A DNA stretch of 48,592 nucleotides from Bacillota bacterium (GTDB lineage: Bacteria > Bacillota_A > Clostridia > Christensenellales > Aristaeellaceae): contig JAEZSP010000040.1 of assembly GCA_023421735.1 (NCBI GenBank), positions 1 to 48,592 on the forward strand. The letters run 5' to 3'. The stretch's first letter is position 1; every line of letters starts with the position of its first letter. The notes below the pieces were generated by a model, which was given only the letters and a program-made list of their open reading frames with translations, did no database searches and was not told the DNA's origin. The position numbers were made by a program, and so were the translations under genes. Of this stretch, positions 24,756 to 33,085 are shown one piece after another.

Positions 24756-24780
24756 ACCGATCCGTATTATACGAATGGAG

Positions 24781-24915
24781 AATAATAATTCGTCCAAAGC
24801 AGCGAGAGTTTTTTTCGTCCGGCTAGGAGCTGGAGCGAAACGTAGCAGCGCTACGTTGAGCGGAGGGCAACGACGCTGGGCGGAAAAAGATCCGCTGCAA
24901 CGACGAATTATTATT
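24781..24915. repeat. 135-bp palindromic element with 14-bp terminal inverted repeats
   Basis: Perfect 14-bp ends AATAATAATTCGTC (24781-24794) and GACGAATTATTATT (24902-24915) enclose further paired segments: GCAGCG at 24799-24804 with CGCTGC at 24893-24898, and a central AACGTAGC/GCTACGTT around 24839-24856. Nearly the whole element can fold as one long imperfect hairpin. No protein is encoded. It resembles a miniature inverted-repeat element; I do not recognise a named family. Confidence 0.7.
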
Positions 24916-24926
24916 TGGAATCCGTA

Positions 24927-25982
24927 TTACTTTTTCACCAGGTACTTGCGCATGTCGATCGCGCAGGCGATGAGGATGACGCTGCCCTTGATGATGTAGG
25001 TGGTGTCTCCGCTGATCCCGAGGAACGTCATGCCGGTGATGATGAGCTGCATCAGGAACACGCCGACGATGACGCCCGAGATCTTGCCGATGCCGCCCAC
25101 GAAGGAGACGCCGCCGATGACGCACGCCGCGATGGCGTCGAGCTCGTAGTTCAGGCCAAGGCTGCCGGTGGATGCGCCGAGGCGCGCGGCCTCGATGAAG
25201 CCGGTGTAGCCGTAGGTCGCGCCCGCGAGCGCGAACACGCCGATGATGGTGAGTGCCACATTGACGCCCGAAACCTTCGCGGCTTCCTCGTTGGAGCCGA
25301 CCGCGAACATGTTCTTGCCGAAGCTGGTCTTGTTCCAGATAAACCACATGATCATCGTGACGACGACCGCGAAGGCGACGTAGCTCATGACGGAAGTCGT
25401 GCCGATTTTAAACATCGAGTGAGTCACAAAGCTCGTGGTGTAGCTGGTATCGAGGCTCGAAATCTGCCGCGCCTTCGAGAGCGTGAGGTATGTGCCGTAG
25501 GTGATGAGCTGGGTCGCAAGCGTCACGATGAACGGATGGAGTTTGAACTTCGCCACGCAGAAACCGTTCAAAAGGCCGATCGTCGCGCCGATGGCCATGG
25601 CGAGCAGAATCACCAGCACGAGCGGCTGCGGGCCGATGGCCTCAAAGAACTTGCCCATGACGCCGGATTTTTGCAGGAAGATGGCAGATGCGAATGCGGA
25701 GAGCCCCACCACGCGCCCGGCCGAAAGGTCGGTGCCCGTCAAAACGATGGTACCCGCGATGCCGAGCGCCATCGGGAGGCGCGCAGCCGTCAGCGTCACA
25801 ATGTTGACAACCGAGGCTATTTTGAGAAACGCCGGCTTCTGCAACTCGATGTACGCCGCCAGAATGATAATGATGATGATCATCGCATGGTCGAGTACCC
25901 AGTTGCCGACGTATCGCCACTGATCCTTCCGGTCAAGCGCCTTGAATTCATCGATTCTGCCCGAGAGGCTGAGTTTTGCCAT
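24927..25982 (-). CDS. mglC: Galactose/methyl-galactoside-type ABC transporter permease
   Basis: The 351-residue protein is an MglC-like CUT2 permease with about nine to ten transmembrane helices. It has the family loop TGTDLSAGRVVGLSAF, the coupling segment TSFGKNMFAVGSNEEAAKVSG and a conserved C-terminal GGVSFVGGIGKISG. Gene order mglB-mglA-mglC is that of the E. coli galactoside system. The ATG at 25982 is preceded by AAGGGGG, which follows the stop codon of mglA (14 bp between the genes). Its stop codon lies inside the right copy of a 9-bp direct repeat that brackets the palindromic element. The exact sugar is uncertain. Confidence 0.93.
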   Translation of the reverse strand: MAKLSLSGRIDEFKALDRKDQWRYVGNWVLDHAMIIIIIILAAYIELQKPAFLKIASVVNIVTLTAARLPMALGIAGTIVLTGTDLSAGRVVGLSAFASAIFLQKSGVMGKFFEAIGPQPLVLVILLAMAIGATIGLLNGFCVAKFKLHPFIVTLATQLITYGTYLTLSKARQISSLDTSYTTSFVTHSMFKIGTTSVMSYVAFAVVVTMIMWFIWNKTSFGKNMFAVGSNEEAAKVSGVNVALTIIGVFALAGATYGYTGFIEAARLGASTGSLGLNYELDAIAACVIGGVSFVGGIGKISGVIVGVFLMQLIITGMTFLGISGDTTYIIKGSVILIACAIDMRKYLVKK

Positions 25983-25996
25983 GGTTACGGTCCCCC

Positions 25997-27508
25997 TTAC
26001 GCGTATTTCGCCGCCAGCGTCATGATCTCTTCCTGGGTCGTCGTCTGTGCCTCCACTTCGCCCGCCAGCTGTCCGCCGGACATGACGAGTATGCGGTTGC
26101 ACACGCCCAGAAGCTCCGGCATTTCCGACGAGACCATGATGATGGACTTGCCTTCCTTCGCCATATTCATGATGAGCTGGTAGATCTCGTACTTCGCGCC
26201 GACGTCAATGCCGCGCGTCGGTTCATCCAACAGCAATATGTCGGGATCCGTCAGAATCCAGCGCCCAAAGATCACCTTTTGCTGGTTGCCCCCCGAGAGC
26301 GCGCGAATCTTGGTCGAACCGGAGGGCGTTTTGATGCGCATGGCATCGATTGACCACTTGGTGTAATCGTCCATCTTCCGGTTGCTCAGGTAGAGATGGT
26401 GGTTCATGCACTTCCCGTGGCACGAGATCACGGTGTTGTCGCGGATCGAAAGAATGCTGAAAATACCCGTCGCGCGCCGCTCTTCCGTGACCATCGCAAA
26501 GCCATTTTTGATGGCGTCGCGGGGCGAGCGGTTGTGAATCTTCTCGCCGTTTTTGTAGAGCGTGCCGTCCTTGCGCGTCGCAATCCCGAACAGATTCTCA
26601 AGCAGCTCCGTGCGCCCCGAGCCGTCGAGCCCCGCAACGCCCAGAATTTCGCCCTTCTTGAGCGCGAACGACACCTTTTTCAGATTTTCGTATTCGCTCG
26701 TCAGGTTGTCGACCTTGAGAATGTCCTGGTTTGAAACGACGTAGTCCTTCGGCGGGAACCGGTTCGTCAGCTCGCGTCCGACCATGAGCCGTATGATCTC
26801 GTTCATGGTCAGTTCCTTCGCGGGCCTGGTCGCCACCCACTGACCATCGCGCATGATGGTCACTTCGTCCGAGATCCTGAGGATTTCTTCCATCTTATGG
26901 GAGATATAGATGATCCCGCAGCCCCGGTCGCGCAGCATGTTGATGATCTTGAAAAGGTGCGCGACCTCGGTCTCGGTCAGCGAGCTGGTCGGCTCGTCAA
27001 ACACGATGACCTTCGCGTGAAAGGATACGGCCTTCGCAATCTCGACCATCTGGCGCTGCGAGACCGGCATGGTCGACATGATGGTCTTGGGATCGACGTC
27101 GATTTCGAGTTCCCGGAAGACGTCCAAGGTGTCGCTGTACATCTTCTTCTCGGACACAAAGGGCATGCCCTTCACGATCTTGGGATAGCGCCCGAGCCAG
27201 ATGTTGTCCATGACGCTGCGCTTGAGCGCCTGATTCAGCTCCTGATGCACCATCGCGACGCCGTTGTCGAGTGCCTCGCGCGAGGCGCGGAAGTTGACTT
27301 CGCGCCCTTCGAGGAAGATCCGCCCGGCGTCCTTGTTGTAAATGCCAAAGAGGCACTTCATCAGCGTCGATTTGCCAGCGCCGTTCTCGCCCATCAGCGC
27401 ATGCACCGTCCCCGCCCGCACCGTGAGCGACACGTCGTCGAGCGCCTTGACGCCCGGAAAGGTCTTTGTAATCCCTTCCATTCGAAGAAGCGTCGTGTTG
27501 TTCTCCAT
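25997..27508 (-). CDS. mglA: Galactose/methyl-galactoside-type ABC transporter ATP-binding protein
   Basis: The 503-residue protein has two ABC domains. Domain 1 has Walker [10 protein letters not shown], the signature region [15 protein letters not shown] and Walker [10 protein letters not shown]. Domain 2 has [19 protein letters not shown] and [11 protein letters not shown]. The degenerate P loop of domain 2 is normal for CUT2 ATPases. It powers the MglC permease. The ATG at 27508 follows AAGGGGG. It lies between mglB, from which it is separated by 135 bp with two stem-loops, and mglC. Confidence 0.95.
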   Translation of the reverse strand: MENNTTLLRMEGITKTFPGVKALDDVSLTVRAGTVHALMGENGAGKSTLMKCLFGIYNKDAGRIFLEGREVNFRASREALDNGVAMVHQELNQALKRSVMDNIWLGRYPKIVKGMPFVSEKKMYSDTLDVFRELEIDVDPKTIMSTMPVSQRQMVEIAKAVSFHAKVIVFDEPTSSLTETEVAHLFKIINMLRDRGCGIIYISHKMEEILRISDEVTIMRDGQWVATRPAKELTMNEIIRLMVGRELTNRFPPKDYVVSNQDILKVDNLTSEYENLKKVSFALKKGEILGVAGLDGSGRTELLENLFGIATRKDGTLYKNGEKIHNRSPRDAIKNGFAMVTEERRATGIFSILSIRDNTVISCHGKCMNHHLYLSNRKMDDYTKWSIDAMRIKTPSGSTKIRALSGGNQQKVIFGRWILTDPDILLLDEPTRGIDVGAKYEIYQLIMNMAKEGKSIIMVSSEMPELLGVCNRILVMSGGQLAGEVEAQTTTQEEIMTLAAKYA

Positions 27509-27536
27509 TGTGGGTCCCCCTTCTCGCCGGAAACGT

Positions 27537-27596
27537 TGAACAATCGCCTGAAACAGCGGCCGGTTGATGCCTGTCGCTGTTTCGGGCCGTTGTTCA
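27537..27596 (-). terminator. Intra-operon stem-loop 2 between mglB and mglA
   Basis: A long imperfect stem: TGAACAA pairs with TTGTTCA and CCTGAAACAGCG with CGCTGTTTCGGG, enclosing a 16-nt loop. There is no U tract. It lies between the more proximal hairpin and the ribosome site of mglA and could modulate read-through or translation of mglA. Confidence 0.5.
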
Positions 27597-27599
27597 TAT

Positions 27600-27627
27600 G
27601 TGGGGAGGGGGCTTCCCCCCTCCCCAC
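27600..27627 (-). terminator. Intra-operon stem-loop 1 after mglB
   Basis: A perfect 12-bp stem GTGGGGAGGGGG/CCCCCTCCCCAC with a 4-nt loop lies 16 bp after the mglB stop codon and lacks a U tract. By analogy with other binding-protein genes it likely stabilises mglB mRNA so that the binding protein exceeds the ATPase and permease. Confidence 0.6.
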
Positions 27628-27643
27628 GGATGCGGATTGATGT

Positions 27644-28705
27644 TTATTCGCCGGTGTACACTGCGTAGGGGATGGCGACCTTCCAGCCGTCAACGACCTC
27701 GTAGGCCGCGTTCAGGTTGGCGAAGGGATCGGTGCCCGCCATCATGTTGGTTGCGATGGTCGCGATGGCGTCCGCCATGCCTGCCGCATCCTGCTTGATG
27801 GTGCCGGTCATGCGACCGGTCGCGATGAGTTCCTTGGCGGTATCGGTGGCGTCCACGCCGAAGACCGGGATGACCTTCGCGCCTTCTTCGCCGGTGTTGT
27901 AGCCGGCGTTGGTGAGGGCGTTGACGGCGCCGAGCGCCATGTCGTCGTTATTGCAGATCACGAGCTCAACCATGTTGCCGTTCTCTTCGTTGTACTGCGC
28001 GAGAATGGTCTGCATGTATTCGAAGGAGGCCTGGTTGGACCAGGTGCCGTTCTGGTCGACGAGGTATTTGTTGGTGTTGGAAGGATCATAGAAGGACAGC
28101 GCGGGCTTGCCTGCAGCGGTCAGGATCGCGTCCGCGTCCTCAACGCCGTACTTGGTGCGCGCGATGGCTTCCTGGTTGGACTCGTCGCCCTTGAACATGA
28201 CGTAGGAGATGACGCCGTCGCCGTTGAGGTCGATCGCATCATAGTTATCAAGCACGTACTGGCCGATCATCTGACCCTGCATGATGCCCGCCTGCTCGTA
28301 GTTGGTGCCAACGAACACGCACTTGTCGTAGCTCTGCACGACATCCTGGGAAACGGAGCGGTTGAAGAAGATCAGCGGGATGCCCGCGGCCTTGGCGTTG
28401 TCAACGACGTTCTGCGCGATGCCGTCCGCGCCGGTTTCGCAGATATTCACGGCCAGAATGCCCGCGCCGGAAGCGATCGCGGTCGAGATCTGGTCGGTCT
28501 GGGTCTGCTGGGTGGCATTCGCATCCTGATCGACATAGGAAATGCCGGCCGCCTCAAGCGAGGAATCAAGCGCAGCGCGCACGGAGGAGAGATAGACGTC
28601 CGAGAAGGTATACCAGAAGACGTACGCGTCGCCTTCCGCAAGCGCGGAACTGCCAACGCCGACCATCATGGTAAGAACCAGGAGAACCGAGATCAGCTTT
28701 TTCAT
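27644..28705 (-). CDS. mglB: MglB-like galactose/glucose-binding protein
   Basis: The 353-residue protein has a type I signal peptide with a probable cleavage after SSALA and no lipobox Cys. The mature part is a galactose-binding-protein fold, with the calcium loop DLNGDGVISY typical of GBP/MglB, and the sugar-pocket segments VICNNDDMALGAV and VFGVDATDTAKE. It delivers galactose, glucose or a related hexose to MglAC. The ATG at 28705 follows AAGGAG. It is the first gene of the minus-strand mgl operon and diverges from a two-component regulator, with 186 bp between them. Confidence 0.93.
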   Translation of the reverse strand: MKKLISVLLVLTMMVGVGSSALAEGDAYVFWYTFSDVYLSSVRAALDSSLEAAGISYVDQDANATQQTQTDQISTAIASGAGILAVNICETGADGIAQNVVDNAKAAGIPLIFFNRSVSQDVVQSYDKCVFVGTNYEQAGIMQGQMIGQYVLDNYDAIDLNGDGVISYVMFKGDESNQEAIARTKYGVEDADAILTAAGKPALSFYDPSNTNKYLVDQNGTWSNQASFEYMQTILAQYNEENGNMVELVICNNDDMALGAVNALTNAGYNTGEEGAKVIPVFGVDATDTAKELIATGRMTGTIKQDAAGMADAIATIATNMMAGTDPFANLNAAYEVVDGWKVAIPYAVYTGE

Positions 28706-28755
28706 GGAATCGACTCCTTACATACAATTTGCGATATGGTGATCGCACTATCTAT

Positions 28756-28780
28756 AGTATAACGATGTGTTAAGACACAT
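28756..28780 (-). promoter_or_regulatory. mglB promoter -10 with operator-like palindrome upstream
   Basis: On the minus strand a TATACT -10 (28756-28761) lies about 50 bp before the mglB start. Four bases upstream is the palindrome ATGTGT-4-ACACAT (28765-28780), which fills the -10/-35 spacer. The -35 region is poor. An activator or repressor could act here; the AraC-type regulator encoded on the other side is the natural candidate, though AraC sites are usually direct repeats. Confidence 0.45.
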
Positions 28781-28836
28781 TGAATTGATTTTCCGACTGA
28801 TAACTTTAGAAAACCTTTTATTTTCGCCGACGATTG

Positions 28837-28865
28837 TTGCAAATTAAGGAGCATTCTGGGATAAT
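28837..28865 (+). promoter_or_regulatory. Promoter of the second sensor operon
   Basis: TTGCAA (28837-28842), a 17-bp spacer and GATAAT (28860-28865) lie 26 bp upstream of the regulator ATG at 28892, which has GGAGG as its ribosome site. Confidence 0.6.
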
Positions 28866-28891
28866 ATATTTGACATCGGAGGGAAAAAACC

Positions 28892-30490
28892 ATGTACAAA
28901 TTGATGCTGGTTGACGATGAATCGGAGATTCGGGAAGGGTTGCAGGAAATCATCCACTTCGAAGATCTTGGTTTCACCGTGGTCGGCGAGGCAAAAAACG
29001 GAATCGAAGCGCTGCAAATCTGCGAAACGCTTTCGCCGGACGTGATCATTACGGACATTCGCATGCCCATGATGGACGGATTGACCATGTGCCGCGAAAT
29101 CAAAAAACGCCTGCCCACATCGCGCTTTATCATCCTCTCGGGTTATGATGATTTCGAGTATGCGCAGCAGGCCATCGAGCTGAACAGCATGCGCTACCTC
29201 TTAAAACCCATCTCGTCTGTGGAGTTCACGAAAATTCTGCAAAACGTGCGTGCAACGCTCGACGAGGAGTTTCGCGCACGCCGCGATTTGACCGCACTGC
29301 GGCAGAACTTCGAGGCGAGCCTTCCGCTGCTTCGGGAAATGCTTCTCTCTGCGCTCGTCTCGGGCGGCACGAGCGTGGAAAACACGCTCCAGTCCGCGCA
29401 CCGCTACGGCATTGAGCTCGAGGCGCCGCGCTACGCGCTGGCGCTTCTGCGCGTTTCCGGAGCCGACCGCGGCGCCATTGAAGACCCGGACCTTTTGCGC
29501 GTCGCCATCCGAAATATCGTGCAGGAGGTTCTTGCCGAGACGCATAAAACGCACATCTTTCATTACAATGACGCAATCGCGATTCTGTTTTTATTGCCGG
29601 ATGGCTCGGACGGTTCGTTTGCGCGCGTACTCGCCGCGCTCGAACATGCGCAGAAGGACATCGAGCACTACCTTTCCGCCAAGGCGCTTGTCGGCGTCGG
29701 GACGGTCTGCGACCGGTTATCGCAGTTAAGCAGGTGCGCGCGCCAGGCGCTCTCCGCGCTCGACCAATCCTCCATCCTCTCGAGCGACCAGGTATTGTGC
29801 GCCACGGACATCGAGGACAAAAGCCCCGGCGGACTCATTGCCGACCAGCAGACGCTGCGCACACTCGCCAACGCCGTCAAGGCTTCCGAAACGGGCCAAA
29901 CGGAGCAGATCATCGCCCGTCTGGTCGGCGATCTGGCGGATGTGCGCCCTACGCCGCGCATGTACCGGGCGTACATGATGGACGTTTGCATGACCATCAT
30001 GCACATCGCGCGCGACCTCGTCAGCGCGGAGAATGAATCCAACGACTTCGAAAAGACGCTTGAGGCGCTGATGCGCTGCCCGCCCCCGGAGCGGGCCACG
30101 GCGCTTTTGACCAACTACTGCAAAGCCATCATCTCCGAGATCGACGAAAGCCGCGTTTCGAGCAGCCAACGGCTCGTCAATCAAGCGATTGAGATTCTCC
30201 TCGCAGACTTTGGGCAAGCCGACATGACCATCGAGGCGGTCTGCCAGCGGCTTCACATCTCGACGAGTTATTTCAGCGTGCTTTTTAAAAAGGAAACGAA
30301 ACTGACGTTTCACCAGTACCTGACAAACCTGCGGATGGATCGCGCCATGACCATGCTTGCCGTGGAGATGGTCCGCACCTCCGAGGTGGCGGAGGCAGTC
30401 GGCATCCCCGACCCGAGCTACTTCAGCTACGCATTTAAAAGGCATTTTGGCATTTCGCCCTCACAGGCCAGAAAGCGGAGGGATGGCTGA
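28892..30490 (+). CDS. YesN-type response regulator with AraC DNA-binding domain (second copy)
   Basis: The 532-residue protein has a receiver domain (1-120; MLVDDES, phosphoacceptor Asp in VIITDIRMPMMDG, Lys in LLKPIS), a central region of YesN type, and a C-terminal AraC domain (about 430-530; TIEAVCQRLHISTSYFSVLFKK and SEVAEAVGIPDPSYFSYAFKR). It is the first gene of the sensor operon that diverges from mglBAC, so it most likely controls that transporter. It ends immediately before the kinase GTG, with no intergenic base. It differs clearly from the regulator at 18081, so the two loci are not a recent duplication. Confidence 0.93.
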   Translation: MYKLMLVDDESEIREGLQEIIHFEDLGFTVVGEAKNGIEALQICETLSPDVIITDIRMPMMDGLTMCREIKKRLPTSRFIILSGYDDFEYAQQAIELNSMRYLLKPISSVEFTKILQNVRATLDEEFRARRDLTALRQNFEASLPLLREMLLSALVSGGTSVENTLQSAHRYGIELEAPRYALALLRVSGADRGAIEDPDLLRVAIRNIVQEVLAETHKTHIFHYNDAIAILFLLPDGSDGSFARVLAALEHAQKDIEHYLSAKALVGVGTVCDRLSQLSRCARQALSALDQSSILSSDQVLCATDIEDKSPGGLIADQQTLRTLANAVKASETGQTEQIIARLVGDLADVRPTPRMYRAYMMDVCMTIMHIARDLVSAENESNDFEKTLEALMRCPPPERATALLTNYCKAIISEIDESRVSSSQRLVNQAIEILLADFGQADMTIEAVCQRLHISTSYFSVLFKKETKLTFHQYLTNLRMDRAMTMLAVEMVRTSEVAEAVGIPDPSYFSYAFKRHFGISPSQARKRRDG

Positions 30491-32239
30491 GTGCGTGGAC
30501 CATGGAAGAAAAGTTACAGCCTGAATACGGTGCTGTTTTTGTCGTTCACGCTGTGCATTGTGATGCTCCTGGGCTTCATGCTGCTGGCGCTTCTTCCGCG
30601 CACCTCTCAAATCCTGACCGAAAACGCCATCGGCCGCACGCAGGAAACGGTGCTCCAGTCGGCGGGCAGCGTGGACATCTTCGTAGGCGGACTGTTATCC
30701 ACGCTCAATTTCACGGCCGCGTCCATTTCAGATGCGCTCGGCGCGGCAACCGACGATGGCTGGACGCGCGATCTCGATTATTTAAAAAAGAGCAATTCCA
30801 ATATCACGACGGTCGCGGTTCTGCAGGCAGACGGCACGCCCCTGTACGTAACAGGCGGCACATTGAACGAGACGCCGGAGGGCATCGCGGACGAAGAATG
30901 GTTCCAGAAAGCGCTCTCCTGGCAGGGCGCGATGACCTATTTTTCGCAGCCGCACGTGCAATATCTGTTCGGCACGCAGCGCAACTTCGTCATCTCGCTC
31001 GCGCGGGCGATCTATTATAACGGCGCAGACGGCGCACAGATGACAGGCGTCCTTTTGATGGACGTGCGCTACACCGCGTTTTCAAAACTCATCGCGGATA
31101 CGCGGCTCGCCGAGAGCGGCTATCTCTATATCCTCGACGAGAACGACGAAATCATCTTTCATCCGCACATCAGGATGCTCGACAACGACCTTGCCGCGGA
31201 AGATGCATCTGCCGCCATCGAAAAGATCATCGGCGTGACGGGCGATCAGTTCGGCGGTCGTGCGCGCACGCTCATCATCGAATCGCTGACCGGCACGCGC
31301 TGGCGGCTGGTGGGCGTCGCCTATTTGGGCGAAATCACGTCCCTGCTCTCGGACATCAGGCGGATCATCACCGTCGTCATTTTGTGCGCGGCGCTCATCT
31401 CGCTCATCCCGGCATCCATCATCGCCTATCTGGTCACGCGCCCGATCCTGCATCTCGAAGGAAAAATGCAGAAGGTCGAAGCGGGCGATCTGTCGGTTAC
31501 CGTCGATGCGCGGGGTTTTACGGAGATCCGGGCGGTGTCGGTCGCGTTTAACCACATGCTCGCGCGCATCCGCGCGCTGATGGATCAGGTGGTCGAAGAG
31601 CAGGAAAAAAAGCGGCTGTACGAATTAAACGCGCTGCAGGCGCAAATCAACCCACACTTTCTCTACAATACGCTCGATTCCATCATCTGGATGGAGGAAC
31701 GCGGCAGAAGCCGCGAGGCGATCACCATGGTCTCGGCGCTCGCGCGGCTTTTCCGCATTTCGATCAGCAAGGGACGAAACGTGATTTCCGTGCGCGAGGA
31801 GCTCGAGCATGTGCGCAATTACCTGATCATCCAGAAAATGCGGTTCAAGGAAAAATTCACCTATGAGATCGAGATGGACGAAGCGGTAAAGGACGCGCGC
31901 ACGATCAAGCTGATCATACAGCCCCTGGTCGAAAACGCCATCTCCCACGGCTTTGATGAGACGTCCGACGACGCTCTGCGCATCCGCGTGCGCGCCTATG
32001 AAACAAAGGACGCGCTCATGTTCTCGGTCGAAGACGACGGAGTCGGCATGCCCGCTGAACAGGTGCAAAAACTCTTCACCATGCCCCCGGGAAAAAGCGG
32101 CATCGGCCTGCGCAACGTCCATGAACGCATCCAGCTCACTTGCGGAACGAACTACGGACTGACCATTCACTCGGTGGAAGAAGAGGGAACGACGGTATTT
32201 GTCCGCCTGCCGCGGGATATGGAGGGGACGTTGCAATGA
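30491..32239 (+). CDS. YesM-type sensor histidine kinase with large external Cache-like domain
   Basis: The 582-residue protein has a first transmembrane helix at about 11-33, an external region of some 250 residues that looks like a double Cache (for example GVLLMDVRYTAFSKLI and GYLYILDENDEIIFHP), a second helix at about 293-318, a HAMP domain, a His_kinase domain with the phosphoacceptor in QAQINPHFLYNTLDSIIWM, and an HATPase with QPLVENAISHG and EDDGVGM. The start is GTG at 30491, with GGAGG 9 nt upstream inside the regulator gene. It overlaps the next gene by 4 nt. The ligand may be a sugar bound directly or through the binding proteins that follow. Confidence 0.93.
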   Translation: MRGPWKKSYSLNTVLFLSFTLCIVMLLGFMLLALLPRTSQILTENAIGRTQETVLQSAGSVDIFVGGLLSTLNFTAASISDALGAATDDGWTRDLDYLKKSNSNITTVAVLQADGTPLYVTGGTLNETPEGIADEEWFQKALSWQGAMTYFSQPHVQYLFGTQRNFVISLARAIYYNGADGAQMTGVLLMDVRYTAFSKLIADTRLAESGYLYILDENDEIIFHPHIRMLDNDLAAEDASAAIEKIIGVTGDQFGGRARTLIIESLTGTRWRLVGVAYLGEITSLLSDIRRIITVVILCAALISLIPASIIAYLVTRPILHLEGKMQKVEAGDLSVTVDARGFTEIRAVSVAFNHMLARIRALMDQVVEEQEKKRLYELNALQAQINPHFLYNTLDSIIWMEERGRSREAITMVSALARLFRISISKGRNVISVREELEHVRNYLIIQKMRFKEKFTYEIEMDEAVKDARTIKLIIQPLVENAISHGFDETSDDALRIRVRAYETKDALMFSVEDDGVGMPAEQVQKLFTMPPGKSGIGLRNVHERIQLTCGTNYGLTIHSVEEEGTTVFVRLPRDMEGTLQ

Positions 32240-33072
32240 AAAAACTGCTCCTTCTCTCGCTCGCATGCCTCGCGGGCGCGGCGATCCTCATGCTGACAAC
32301 GCTCAACCGGCAGTCCGCAGATCCCAGTCCCGGCATGGTGCGCCGCGTGGCGCTGCTGGCGGAAAACGAAAATGGCACCTACTATATGCAGCTCCGGCAG
32401 GGCGCGCAGGACGCAGCAGACGCGTTGAACGCGGTGCTTCTCGTCGAGATTATCGACCCCGCCGCGCTCAAAAGTCAACTCGCAGGCCTTGCGGATAACG
32501 GCACTGCCGCCGTCATCGTGTACGCCGAAAGCGATACCCGCGCGGGCGCGCTTGCGACCCTGCGCACGGCCGGCATATTCACGGTCACAATCGGCAACGA
32601 CGGGGGCGACGCCGCCATCCTGCGCGACGTGGACGCAGACGCGCAATCGCTTGCGGACGCCGCGCATGCCGCCGGATGCTCGCGCGCGCTGGTCGTCGGC
32701 GACGATGCCGATCTATTGAATGCATTGATGCGCGCATGGACGGGCGAGATCGTACAGGGAAACGATGCGGATTCCGCGCGTCCGGGCGACTGCGTGCTCG
32801 CGCTCACCGCCGAGGCGACAAAGGCCGCCCTGGCGCGCACGGCACACGTGCCGCTGTTCGGCGTGGATACGGGTGAAAGCCGCGCGACGATTCTGGAAGC
32901 CGGCAAAATTGACGGAATGCTGCTGCCCCGCCCCTATGCCATCGGTTATCGCGCGGTGGAAGCCGCCCTCATGAACCGCAACCAAAACACACTCGTGGCA
33001 GCAAAATTGATCACACCGGAGACGATGTACCGTTCGGAGAATGTCGATATCGTCTATCCCCTGATTCAGTAA
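32236..33072 (+). CDS. Membrane-anchored periplasmic-binding-protein-like sensor subunit
   Basis: The 278-residue protein begins with one hydrophobic helix (about 3-22) that lacks both a lipobox and a clear signal-peptidase site, so it probably stays anchored. The rest is a shortened type I binding-protein fold (VALLAENENGTYYMQLRQGAQDA at the N-terminus, VPLFGVDTGESRATILEAGKI near the C-terminus), without a calcium loop. It starts with the ATGA overlap of the kinase stop codon. Coupling to the kinase, anchoring and divergence from transporter binding proteins suggest a sensor accessory. I do not recognise a specific family and give no substrate. Confidence 0.7.
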   Translation: MKKLLLLSLACLAGAAILMLTTLNRQSADPSPGMVRRVALLAENENGTYYMQLRQGAQDAADALNAVLLVEIIDPAALKSQLAGLADNGTAAVIVYAESDTRAGALATLRTAGIFTVTIGNDGGDAAILRDVDADAQSLADAAHAAGCSRALVVGDDADLLNALMRAWTGEIVQGNDADSARPGDCVLALTAEATKAALARTAHVPLFGVDTGESRATILEAGKIDGMLLPRPYAIGYRAVEAALMNRNQNTLVAAKLITPETMYRSENVDIVYPLIQ

Positions 33073-33085
33073 AGGAGGTGCACGC

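Larger units (their letters stand above)
24592..24926. other. 335-bp intergenic region between convergent sugar operons
   Basis: I see no gene here. The stretch holds two stem-loops near the ytf-type operon (24662-24696 and 24717-24755) and a palindromic element (24781-24915) inside a pair of 9-bp direct repeats, TCCGTATTA, at 24761-24769 and 24921-24929. The first 70 bp after the stop codon show only a weak hairpin. Confidence 0.7.
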
